A stretch of DNA of 64,000 bases from Ceratothoa steindachneri. Its lineage: Eukaryota > Arthropoda > Malacostraca > Isopoda > Cymothoidae. Shown piece by piece: positions 54,890 to 64,000 of this stretch. Where the stretch lies: the NCBI GenBank assembly GCA_963969495.1, contig OZ018326.1, positions 179,035,497 through 179,099,496 of the forward strand, in the 5' to 3' direction. The notes beneath the pieces were generated by a model. That model searched no databases. It was not told where the DNA came from and was given only the letters and a program-made list of their open reading frames with translations. A program made the translations under genes and the position numbers. The first letter of the stretch is position 1; each line of letters starts with the position of its first letter.

Positions 54890-56398
54890 TGCTCGTCTAA
54901 ATCTTAAGTTTCGTAATGCCTCGTCTGGTAGTCGTATAGGGTGCAGCACCTCCTCTGTCATGGTTTGGTAAGCCTTCTGCCAAATACTTCGTGCCCGTCT
55001 ACTTATTATAAAATTTAAGGGTTCAATGTCCGTTATCTCGTGTAAGACATTTGAGGGAATGAGGTCTCACATAGTAACATTCGTTATGAATCTTAATGCT
55101 TTGTTTTGGCCTACTTGCGCCTTTTTGATAGCAGAATTGCTCAGGGTATGGAGGGGAATGGCGGGGTAAGGAGAACCAGCCTCACTAGCAACATATAAAG
55201 CTTTCTTTTGTTCCTTGCCGAAAGATATTTGAATCGGTAGGGAGCCCGTAGTAATCTCGTGGCAGTGGTTATCTTTTCTATGTAGTGGGCATTGTAACCA
55301 TCGGAGGTTGACCTCAGACCAAAAACCCGGCCTTCCCTCGAGTATTCATAGAATTCCTCATGCACCAGTATGTCCGCTGTTTTCCGGCGGCCCACAGGAA
55401 TCATTTTGAATTTCTGAACATTGGTCTTTATCTTGATCATCCTTTCGTAGATGTTGATACTATCAATAGCCCTGCTCATCCTATTAGCATCATCATTTGG
55501 GTTTTTATAGACGCTAGCAATAATCTGTGATATGTTATCTGCCAGCTGGTCGTACTGGGTGAGTTCTTGGTCGGGATAGGGCAGGTCACCAGTATTCACT
55601 GCATACAGCGTGGGGCTGCGATAACCCCCTTGTGGTACTCCAGTTTCTAGATTGAATGCTTCCCCTTTATTTTCACGACTGCGTCTCGGTCTTCCAGGTA
55701 GTCGCAGAGTATCTTAGTCAAGTTTCCCTCCAGGCCTAGCTTGTTGATCTTTTTCTTCAGTCCCGGTAACCACACCTTGTCAAACGCTGAGAACACGTCT
55801 CGCAACACAACGTCAACACTGCCATTTCTAGCTTTCTCGATGGCTATACTTTCCGTAATCAATGCCAGAGCCGTTTTTGTGCCAAGTTTCTCCCGGAAGC
55901 CATGTTGTTGGGGATTGTACAGACCGTGGTTTCTAGAAAGGTTCTTAGTCTGCTATTAAAAAGTTTTTCCAGGAGTTTACCCAAGAACTCTGGCAGATGG
56001 ATGGGCATATAGCTGCTGATTTCCTTTTTCGGCTTGCCGAGCTTTGGTATGAAGATCTTGCGGGCTCTCTTAAAATGGTCCGGAAAGTAACCAACATTGA
56101 GGCAGGGGTTATAAATCTTGAGAAGAGCCTCGTGGATGTTAACAGGGGCGTTAAGCAAATGCACTTTTGTGATGCCAGTTATCTCTGGCGCTCTTTGCTT
56201 AAAACTTTTGAGGGCTGCTTCATACTCTTCGTACGAGAAAGGTCTACCTTCTTCTTGTGTGAGATGTGCCCTGTCCACGAAGTGATGTGGCGTTAGGTCA
56301 GCTCCCAGGTCCTGAAGTCCAAGAAGAACTTGTTCCTCGTACCTTTCGTCAAAGAACTCATTTTCCTCTTCTCGAATGTCTTTTCCACAAAAGTACAC
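54890..56398 (-). pseudogene. Jockey-like LINE, 5'-truncated copy (reverse transcriptase)
   Basis: Begins at about 56398 in the pre-RT region (FFDERYEEQVLLGLQDLGAD), continues YEEYEAALKSFKQRAPEITG, YFPDHFKRARKIFIPKLGKP (about 56050), PEFLGKLLEKLFNSRLRTFL and, after a shift, SVDVVLRDVFSAFDKVW (about 55800), GVPQGGYRSPTLYAV (about 55630) and YDQLADNISQIIAS, where the YADD box is degraded to LADN. The rest of the fingers and thumb (KTNVQKFKMIPVGRRK, YSREGRVFGLRSTSDGYNAH) ends near 55141. It shares this order and wording with the larger copy to the right, so both belong to one family but distinct subfamilies. The endonuclease and ORF1 are missing. Confidence 0.82.
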
Positions 56399-56995
56399 CT
56401 ATATAAATAGTCTACTCATAACACTACAAAAATTCAACCAATCAGGATTGAGTGAAGCAAGGAGATAGAATAGATAGCATGAGAGTTTTTTTTTGTTTTT
56501 TGTTTTTTTTGTGGGGGGGGGGGAGTGTGAGTATGAGTGATTTGTAGTATTATTAGTTGCCAGGATACTGTCTAGTCTTCTTTATTTAGTTATATTCTTC
56601 TATATTAATATCTTTCTTGTGTTTCTTCTAATTAATTTATTTTGGTTTGTTCTAAGTCTTTGTTTCTTATATACTCTGTTTCTGCGCCTGGGTATTTTTT
56701 CATTTGGGTACCCTTGCGGGTAGCGTCTCTTCTAATTGTTCTTTGTGTTTCTTTTATTTTCTCTTACTTTTATTCTGGCCTTCATGCCTTTGTTTTACTT
56801 GTTTTTGCTTGGGTTAAACACATTTTTATTCAAGTGAATATAGGTTGCTCTTCTCGCTGTAGGTGGAACCTACTGCTCGGAAAAGCTTTCTTTATTCGGT
56901 TTCGGTTTGCTTCCAGTATTCTAATTTCGTCGTTCATTTCTACGAGCTTTTCTTCTATCTCTGTCCATATTTTATTAGCTCGTTCTTCTAGCGTC

Positions 56996-59573
56996 TTATT
57001 TATGGGTTGAATTTCGGCTGATTCTAATATGTCTCGTATTTTCTTTTTTTCTTTCTCTTCTTCTAGTATTAGTGATTAGATATGCTGCTTTATTTTGAAT
57101 TCTCTGTATTTTTTTCTTGTTAGATATCGAAGTGACGTGCAGAGGGGTTGGTGGGTACACCAGAACCGACTCGACGAATGCTTTGTACAGTGTTCTTTTC
57201 TCTTTTTGGCTCAGACTTCTTAGGGTGTAACGGAGTCTTAAGCCTGAATTCGCCGAGGCGATCCTGGATTTTACGTGGCTGCAGTATCCACGACTTTCCA
57301 ACTGTAGGCCCAGTACTTTCCCCTCATTTGAATATTTGTATTCTGTACCTTCTATGGTTATTTGTGACTTTTTTAATCTTTGTAGAGGGATTATTTTGAA
57401 TTTGTTGACGTTTGTTTTAATTTTCCAACGTTTTCCATAATCGTTTATGTTTTTTATTTCTCGTGCTGTTATACGAGTCTGCCATCTTGGGTTTGTGTGG
57501 CTTGTCGGAATTATTTGGCTTATGTCGTCTGCATATTGTATATTTATACTAGATGAGATTGGGGCAGGTAGATCGGTGGTAAATATGGAATACAAGGTGG
57601 GGCTTAGGCACCCCCCTTGTGGGACTCCTGTTTGTAGGTCGGAAGTGGGGCCTTCTTCTCCTTCCATGCATATTTGTGCCTTTCTGTTTGATACATAGTC
57701 GACTATAATTCTCTCCATTTTTACGCCGAGGTTGAGTTGGAGGAGTTTATATTTTAGTCCTTCGACCCATACTTTGTCGAAGGCTTTTTCTACGTCGCGA
57801 AGAACTACATCGACATATCCTTTTTTTTGGCAGTAGATTGAGCTATTTTCTCGGTGATTATGGCTAGGGCCATTGTGGAGTCTCTCCCTTTCCTGAAGCC
57901 GAACTGTTGTTTGTTATGTTTTTCGTTTGCTTCAAGGAAGGTGTCCAATCTTTCATTTATTATTTTTTTCAAAGACCTTCCCCAGGAAATTCAGCAAGGA
58001 GATTGGCCTGTAACTCGAGACCAGGTTTTCTGGTTTGCCCGGCTTCGGTAGGAAAACTATCCTTGCTAATTTGAATTTCTCAGGGAAAGCGCATATGTTT
58101 AGGTATGCATTAAATAGCTCTTTTATGCTTTTCAGAATGTTTTCTGGGGCCTTCTTATAATTTTACTTCGTTAGACCTGTTGTTCCTGGCGTTTTTTGTT
58201 TGAAGCTTTTTATGGTGTTTTTGATTTCTTCGGTTGATATTGTGGCTCCCAGGCCTATTTGTTCGGTTCTGTTATTTTCGACTTTTGACGCCGGGGTTAA
58301 TCTGTGAATGCTGTCTATTATGGTCTAGTTGACTCTTCTTTTTGTTGTTCTGTCAAAGTTTATGTTATCCTCATCTTCAATTGTATAGATTTTGCTTCAA
58401 TGGGCTTAGAATTTCTCTTCTATTTTTGCATTGGTCTTTATGTATTCTTTATTTTGTTCGCTCTATTATTTTGATCGGCTTTCTTGGTGGTCTGCCTTTT
58501 ATTGCTTTTATTAGCCTCCAAGCTTCTTTGGGATTTTCGGTTGTGGCTGTTTTATTTATTAGTTCTTGCCATATTTCTCCTTACTGCTCTTCTATTAAGA
58601 AAATCATTTCTTTCTTCATTTGATTAAGCTCTTTTGTTCTCTGCAGAGAAGTCCGGTAGTTTCTTATTTCTTTGTATTTTATTCTGATATTCTTTGCTTT
58701 TTTTCTCATTTCTGTTGTCCATTTGTCAGTGGTACTGCCTGTTTGTTGGCCTTTAGCATTGTCTCAATCAGGTTATCCATTATGTTATTCAGTTCCTCTA
58801 GATTTTTTGCCGTTAAGGTCTGGTTGTTGGTATCTTTCTAATATTTGGGTATATTTTTGCCAGTCTGCCCTCTTATATGATTTCCTTGGTGTTATGGGAA
58901 TCATTATGGGGTTCTGGTTGATCGTCACCAGGATTCCTATGTGATCGCTGCAGGGGATTGGCATTGGCTCCATATAGATGTTGTACGGAAAGTTTAGGGT
59001 TGTTAAAATTATATCCGTTCTGGTGGCAGATCTTTCCCTGATGAACGTCGGTAAGTCTGGGCCTACCCTTTGGATTATTCCCCTGTCCAACAGTAATTCC
59101 AAATTTTTTCCTGCATTGTTCAATCCTAGGTAGCCTGATTCCCGTAAGCGGGCGTTCAGGTCTCCTAATATTATGGTAGGATTGTTATTATTAAATATTT
59201 CCATGACTGAATGGATCGAGAGATAGGGGCGGCGGGGTGGCTGGTAGGCCGCAGCAACTGTGAGGGGGGAGTATTCCATTTATAGTGTCACTACCATGTA
59301 GGCTTCGTCGACCTCTCGTCTCTGAGTGTAGTGTAGGTTCTTTTTTATAGCAAAGGACGCGCCATCGTACCTCTCTCCTGTTGGGTTCTTTTTTAATACA
59401 TTGTAATTAGTAACTTTTATGGGCACGTCGTTTTTCCCCCCATGTTCCGAGATACAAATGATATCTGCGTCTATTTGTCTAAATATGTTTCCATATTTTA
59501 TGGTCTTAGTCTTCCATCCGTCCGAGTTAAGGTGTAATATTTTTTGTTTTCTATTGTATTGTCCATATTCTTA
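56996..59573 (-). pseudogene. Jockey-like ORF2 (endonuclease-reverse transcriptase), lightly broken
   Basis: The endonuclease starts near 59573 (ILHLNSDGWKTKTIKYGNIF), with IICISEHGG, YDGASFAIKKN, a stop before EYSPLTVAAAYQPP, ILGDLNARLRE (catalytic DLN, about 59160) and PIPCSDHIGIL (SDH, about 58950). RT: KNTIKSFKQKTPGTTGLT, a stop, AYLNICAFPEKFKLARIVFL, PISLLNFLGKVFEK, a shift in an A-run near 57970, QFGFRKGRDSTMALAIITEK, a second shift in A8 at 57831-57838, DVVLRDVEKAFDKVW, GVPQGGCLSPTLYSIFTTDL and an intact YADD at 57524-57535. The thumb and C-terminus end at 56996. It would copy element RNA at nicked target DNA. Breaks seen are two homopolymer indels and a few stops, so it is recently dead, or the indels are assembly errors. 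Confidence 0.85.
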
Positions 59574-59735
59574 ATTTTGCTTTTTTGTCTTTTCCTTTGG
59601 GCTTTGGTATTTTCCGTTTGTAAGTTTGTCGAATGTTTCTTTTTTTAGAGGTCTAATATCATTGGGGAAGAATCTAATCCGATCTTCTCATATAAGTCTT
59701 TTGATTGCGTTCTCGTTATCGTCGGTTACATATGT

Positions 59736-61063
59736 TCATTTGCAGGTGCCTTTTCCCAGCCCTTTTCTGATGTCAGCGGTTCTGGCCCACTTTGGTAAGG
59801 GATAGACTTCATGTACAAAGATTCTAAGTTTTAAGTCTTTGGCTTCATACCTGCAGCTTTCTTCATTTTCGGTCCTTTTTGAAGATTCCGAGTCGGTTGT
59901 ATCTTCCGTGTCTTGTCTTTGTTTTGTTTTCTTCGGTTTCTTTTTCTTCTTTTTGTTTTTATATTCTTTGTCCGATTGTTTTATTTCAACTTCTTCTTCT
60001 GTGGTCTCTTCTGACTCATCAGTCGCCTTTTTCTCTCCCATTGCGGCTCCCACTTCGAGCATATCTTTTACTTGGAGAATCTTTCCTGCCGTGACTCCGT
60101 ATATGAGAGCTGATGGAGGGTTGGGCGGAAACCACATTTTCCTTACTTCATCTTTTCAAGGAGAAGGTTGAGTGTGTCCGCAAATGTGCCCAGTTGGGCA
60201 ATATTATGCACATGCGCGAACATAATACAGGCCAATATGTCTAACCCTGTTCCTTCATTTACGTTTATGCTTATTTTTTGTTTCTCTGTTTGTTTTATTT
60301 CATTTACCGTTGCCTTTGGCCACTTATGCGTATGTTTGATTATTAATTTGTTCTCTTTGCTTTTTTATTATTATCTCTCTCCGTTTGGGGCAATTCACGT
60401 TCATTGATCTGTGTGGACCTTGGCAGTTTATGCACTTTTTTGTAGCCTCCCTGCATTCACGGAAATTGTGACCTTCACTCCCGCATTCCGAGCAAACTTT
60501 TTGTCTTTATTAGGGCAATCTCTGGTAACGTGTTCTTCCAGTTCATAGCATTGGAAGCATATTTATACGTTTGTAAATTTCTTCGTGTGGATGTTTTCCG
60601 GTGGAATTCACATTCCAAAGGCCAGGAGACCGTTTTGCATCGCCCTATTGGCCATTTTGGACGCTGTGCAAGTCACCTTAAAAACATGAGTGTGTTGTCC
60701 AAATTTAATTATCTCCGTTATTTTTAGGTATTGATTTTCCCTGTCGAGCTCTTCCTTTAGTTCTTCCTTGCTATGTGAGCCCAAATAAAGGTCTACTTTT
60801 CTACAAATGAAGGAGTGGTTAGCCTGGAGCTTTGGCGGTAATTTTCGTTGTAGGCCGATCGTTCTTAATATGTTTGTTCCTTTCGTCGTTACTAGCTTTT
60901 CCATGTTTCCTTGTTTGTGGCATAGGACTACGTAGCTGTTTGGGACTTCAATGATCTTGATGACTGCTATCTTTATCTCTGGGTATAGCGCTCTGATGAG
61001 GGTCCCTCTCTCGGGTTTGGGTCTGCCAGGCTCTGTTCGTAAAGGGAGCCTTCTGTGCTCCAT
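59736..61063 (-). pseudogene. Jockey-like ORF1 (gag-like, zinc knuckles)
   Basis: ATG at 61063 (MEHRRLPLRTEPGRPKPERG). The first 150 residues form an RNA-binding gag-like domain (IKIIEVPNSYVVLCHKQGN, LQANHSFICRKVDLYLGSHS, ANRAMQNGLLAFGM). A stop follows; then, in shifted frames, a cluster of CCHC-type knuckles at about 60370-60545: CSECGSEGHNFREC and CINCQGPHRSMNVNC. The C-terminal part (60137-59736) is a Lys/Glu-rich tail (YKNKKKKKKPKKTKQRQD) ending before ORF2. ORF1 proteins of this kind package element RNA. The same architecture is seen in the partial copy at 63112-64000. Confidence 0.8.
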
Positions 61064-61556
61064 GATGTTAGAATTGTTATATGTGAGGGTCCCCCCGACC
61101 CGTAGGCCAAGGCCCCGCTGATTAGGCTATCAAGGGTGAGGATGAGGATGATTAGTGGATGGACCTGGGTGGGCTCCTCTCGAGGGGTAAATAGTGACGG
61201 ACTTTTTGTTGGCTAGCGCGGAATGAACCATCGCTAGCCGGGGGTGCCGCCTCCTCGAGGTAATTAAAAAAAAACCGCGGTTGCATCCTACCATACACTG
61301 AGACGGTTGCGTGTCCCTCACTAGTCTTGGGGGCCCCTCGCAGGCGAAGTTGTTATACTCCCCTGCAGCGGTTGCAGCCCGGCCCATTGTCCGGGGTTCC
61401 TCTGGTACGGGTTTCTGGCAGTGGGCTAGTCCTCAAACCTCCCTCCACCTGTACCCCCAATTATGCAGAAGCTACTGCCTTGCATAGTTGGGACGAGGTC
61501 GTGACAGCTTTCATCAGCGAGGGCACTTGGCCCTGGGATGGGAGGAGTTAGGCAGT
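61064..61556 (-). other. 5' UTR of jockey-like LINE
   Basis: GC-rich leader upstream of ORF1 with a short A-run (AAAAAAAAACCGCGG on the plus strand, about 61266). Jockey-class elements carry internal promoters in the 5' UTR, so promoter activity is possible but not shown. The 5' limit near 61556 is where the sequence turns AT-rich. Confidence 0.5.
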
Positions 61557-62720
61557 CATATTTTTAAATATTAACTGGCCTAAAAGTATTTATTTCTCTC
61601 TTTTCCAGTACCTCCCTAAAGGGAGGATTTTTGGTGTGGGAGACGAAACGGTGTGTGAGTCGATAGATGAAAATAAGAATCATAAAAGATAAGATGAGAG
61701 GCGATGAATGTTTCTACAGTTGCCAGTAACGTCTTTTTCTTTCTTCTTAATGTATCAGCTCTTCGGTGAATAAGTAATTGCTAATGGTTATCCGTACTTA
61801 TTTTGTATGTGCTTTACCAAGCTTGACGTAAGTATTTTCTCCCCTATCCAAGTGGCGAAATCGATATACATTTCGATCAAGCGATCGATGTATTAAAGCG
61901 ATAAATATACAATGAGTTTTTCTATTTTACAAATATTAAAATTAAAAAATTTAAATACATATATGTAAAACGAAAGAATAGATAGGTGTAGTGGTGAAGT
62001 TATATTTTTATGAAAATTCAGCGGAGAAAAGTAAGCTATAAATAAGTAGGAAAACAGATTCTCCCGGAATCATCGGGGAGGTCATCTTATTAGTACTATA
62101 TATTGCTTTGATAAAATACATGAAATGTTTTTAATTTTTGTTATATAAACTTAGTTTAATTTTTAGAGATAATTTTTTAAGTCAAATTTTGATATAGACA
62201 CATTCATAATTTTAATGTGAATTTTTGGTATAATCACATTAAATTCGATTTAATTAATTTTGTCCTAAAAAATGTTTGAAGTAAATTTTTTATATAAACA
62301 TTTTACATTCCATTTTATTTATTTTAGCACTTACACTTTTAATTGAGTTGTTCTTTTAGTCATACTTAGATATATTAATTGTTCTGGTTTATTATTTCTT
62401 CTTGTTTCGTTTAAAACTTTATTTTGGTAGCACTTTATGATATTACTATTTACACACGAGTTAAATTATTATCTAATCTGTTAAATAGTTGTACTGATAT
62501 TTTTATTCTCGTTTAGCTTAATGGTTAATTTATTATTCTATATTTTACACTATTAGACCATTTTAATTATTATTCACTCGATTCATTCACTTTTCGCACT
62601 TTAGATCGTTTATTCTAGACGCTTTAATTTGTTCAATTGTTCGCAGTTTTGATAACTTGTTTTGATCACTTTTATTTGTTCACTTATATATTTGTTCACT
62701 TATTGCTAACACTTGTTGCT
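61557..62720. other. AT-rich non-coding stretch
   Basis: Very AT-rich from about 61790 on, with repeated TTTTAATTT-type words; no gene recognised. Confidence 0.5.
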
Positions 62721-63111
62721 TTTTTGAAGGTTAAGTAATACTCCGAAGTCTTGTGGCCATTCACCATTTCCTTAAAGACAGATGAATCGATGGTGTGTAA
62801 GCACGAGTCCGGGATGTAAATCGCGCGCTCCATCAATAGTCCACCTATTTCCTTCGGGGACCATGGTCATTCGTATGTCCATTTGTATTTGCCTTTGTTG
62901 ATTCCGTCAAGCAGTTTTTCATTGTGTCCCTTAGGGAGTCGGCATTGAGGGGGGACCATGGACTTTCAAGGCCCACGTCCATGGCGTCGAAGAAACAGCC
63001 CCGCAAAAGGATATCCCTTTTCTCCGTGAGTTAAAATCCAAAGTACTTTAGGATTTCATCTTCGTCTGAGCTTTCTTGAGATTGGCTTGTTTCCTCTTCT
63101 TTCTTTGCCTC

Positions 63112-64000
63112 TTATTCCACTTTTCTTTTCTTTTTCCTTATTTGTTTTTTCTTCTTCGTTAACTTTTTCGTGTTTCCGTCTTTTTCCAAGTCTTCTTCCG
63201 TTGTGACTTCTTCCTCCGAGGTTTTATGGTACCGATTCACAACTTCTTCTTTTCCAGTGTTCTTTTGCTGGAGGCGATTTATCTCCTCTGCAAATGAACT
63301 GTGGTTAGCTAGATTCGCCAAGTGAGCAAAGACGATAATGTTCATAATCTCCTTGGACTCACCTGGTATTACCAGTTTTGGGGCAGAGTTTTCTGTGCTG
63401 CTGGTCTTGGTTGTTGCCACTGTCTCGACGTAGGTCTTGGATTTTGCCTCCTTTACCTGCTTCATCACTTCGCGTTTTGCCCGAATGGCTTCCTTGCGGA
63501 TGGGACACCTCATGGCCACGGCCTTGTGGTCCGCTCCGCAGTTTGCGCATCTTTGTTTCTCGGAAGTACATTCCTTAGTGGGATGTTGTTTCACCGCCAG
63601 GCAGCGTTGGCAGAACTCGAGTTGGATAAACTCCTCCGCTTCACCTTGCTCTGGGGTGATACGAAGAAAGAATTCCAGGAGTCCAGACTTCATGGCCCTC
63701 TGAGCCATCTCGATGTTTGCAAAGATTACTTTGACTATGTTTTTACCGAATATTTCGATTTTGTCGACTTTTGCCCAATTCTTTTGTTTAGTTAGCTCGA
63801 CCTTGATGTCCTCACAAGAGTTGTTCGTGAAGAACGGGTCGAGTCTCTTAAGTATAATAGTTTGGCGTGCGAGGATTTTCTTGGGGATAACAGCTTCGAG
63901 GCCAATCGTACTTAGGGGCTTATTGGCTTCCTCCGATACCAGTCTTTCGATATCTTCGTCTTTCTAGCACACTGCTGCGTAGCCGTTGGGGGTATCAATT
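63112..64000 (-). pseudogene. Jockey-like ORF1, partial, runs off the window edge
   Basis: Antisense ORF1 whose N-terminus lies beyond 64000. Visible from the edge: NGYAAVC, a stop (TAG, about 63965), KDEDIERLVSEEANKPLST, LARQTIILKRLDPFFTN, NWAKVDKIEIFGKNIVKVIF and, in the same frame, MAQRAMKSGLLEFFLRITPE from 63708. Two CCHC-type knuckles follow (counting from 63708): C33, C36, H42, C47 (CQRCLAVKQHPTKEC) and C54, C57, H61, C68. The tail is Lys/Glu-rich, ending KKKQIRKKKRKVE and a stop at 63112. It aligns block by block with ORF1 of the copy at 59736-61063, so it is a relative of that family. Apart from one stop the visible part is open. Confidence 0.82.

Larger units (their letters stand above)
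56487..61556 (-). mobile_element. Jockey-like LINE, near full length
   Basis: Reading right to left: a 5' UTR of about 490 bp (61064-61556, GC-rich), ORF1 (61063 to about 59736), ORF2 with endonuclease and RT (about 59573-56996), a 3' UTR, and a T-rich run on the plus strand at 56487-56511 that would be the poly(A) tail. Target duplications were not identified. Compared with the other elements its coding parts are well kept: breaks in ORF2 are few, two of them in A-runs. Confidence 0.8.

Noticed and set aside
56642..58841. Sense-strand hydrophobic frames across the jockey-like ORF2
   Set aside because: Opposite strand of an A-rich coding region; the hydrophobicity comes from T-rich codons.

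Overview
The window looks like nuclear DNA of an invertebrate animal and is packed with transposable elements. I found no ribosomal RNA gene, no bacterial-style operon and no host protein-coding gene I could defend. The best guess for the host is an arthropod, perhaps a crustacean: the LINE lineages (2A-bearing LINE, CR1, jockey-like), the mariner and hAT elements and the long (TA)n microsatellites together resemble decapod and other arthropod repeats I remember. That is inference from recalled family resemblance, not a database result.

Left part (1-15 kb). A broken Tc1/mariner-type element (DUF4817-type transposase) with 28-bp terminal inverted repeats fills 1-1416. A roughly 160-bp tandem repeat follows (2.53-3.0 kb, with another unit at 3.57-3.72 kb). 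An antisense LINE with a 2A-like motif (about 3.72-8.34 kb) appears to sit inside a unit of that repeat, and a mariner (3925-5321) sits inside the LINE near its C-terminus. A second copy of the same mariner family lies at 13577-14954. The 8.4-13.6 kb stretch holds no gene I recognise, apart from a tRNA-like (SINE-like) stretch near 8.8 kb.

Middle part (15-33 kb). This is mostly non-coding relics: a LINE 5' remnant (17.6-18.6 kb), an orphan reverse transcriptase-RNase H fragment followed by a TATA-bearing promoter-like stretch (18.8-19.65 kb), a decayed antisense Tc1/mariner (20.3-21.3 kb), a mariner that has lost its catalytic core (23.9-24.6 kb), an antisense CR1 LINE with an esterase-type ORF1 (26.05-29.8 kb), and a second DUF4817-type element (30573-31869) with TA target duplications.

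The nested locus (33.7-47.05 kb) is the centrepiece. A CR1-like LINE is split by a hAT transposon (34990-45778, near-perfect 8-bp target duplication and matching termini). The hAT is in turn split by a Ty3/gypsy-class LTR retrotransposon (38531-45670) with two 1457-bp LTRs and a perfect 5-bp duplication. The retrotransposon has the unusual order gag-protease-integrase-RT-RNase H typical of Gmr1-like elements. Its gag carries a SCAN-like capsid region and a CCHC knuckle, its RT active box reads YFDN, and its integrase has lost the third catalytic residue by an in-frame deletion. The LTRs differ at only six sites, so the insertion is young compared with the decayed hAT and LINE around it.

Right part (47-64 kb). 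A 475-bp hAT-type MITE with a perfect 8-bp duplication lies at 48621-49095. A strong hairpin and long (TA)n tracts lie at 51.0-51.5 kb. An antisense LINE remnant follows (51.6-53.8 kb), then three antisense jockey-like copies: a 5'-truncated one (54.9-56.4 kb), a nearly complete one (56.49-61.55 kb, ORF1 plus endonuclease-RT) and the start of a third running off the right edge (63.1-64.0 kb).

Almost every element is broken by stops, frameshifts, truncation or loss of catalytic residues. The gag frame and the fused integrase-RT-RNase H frame of the LTR element are the only long intact reading frames.
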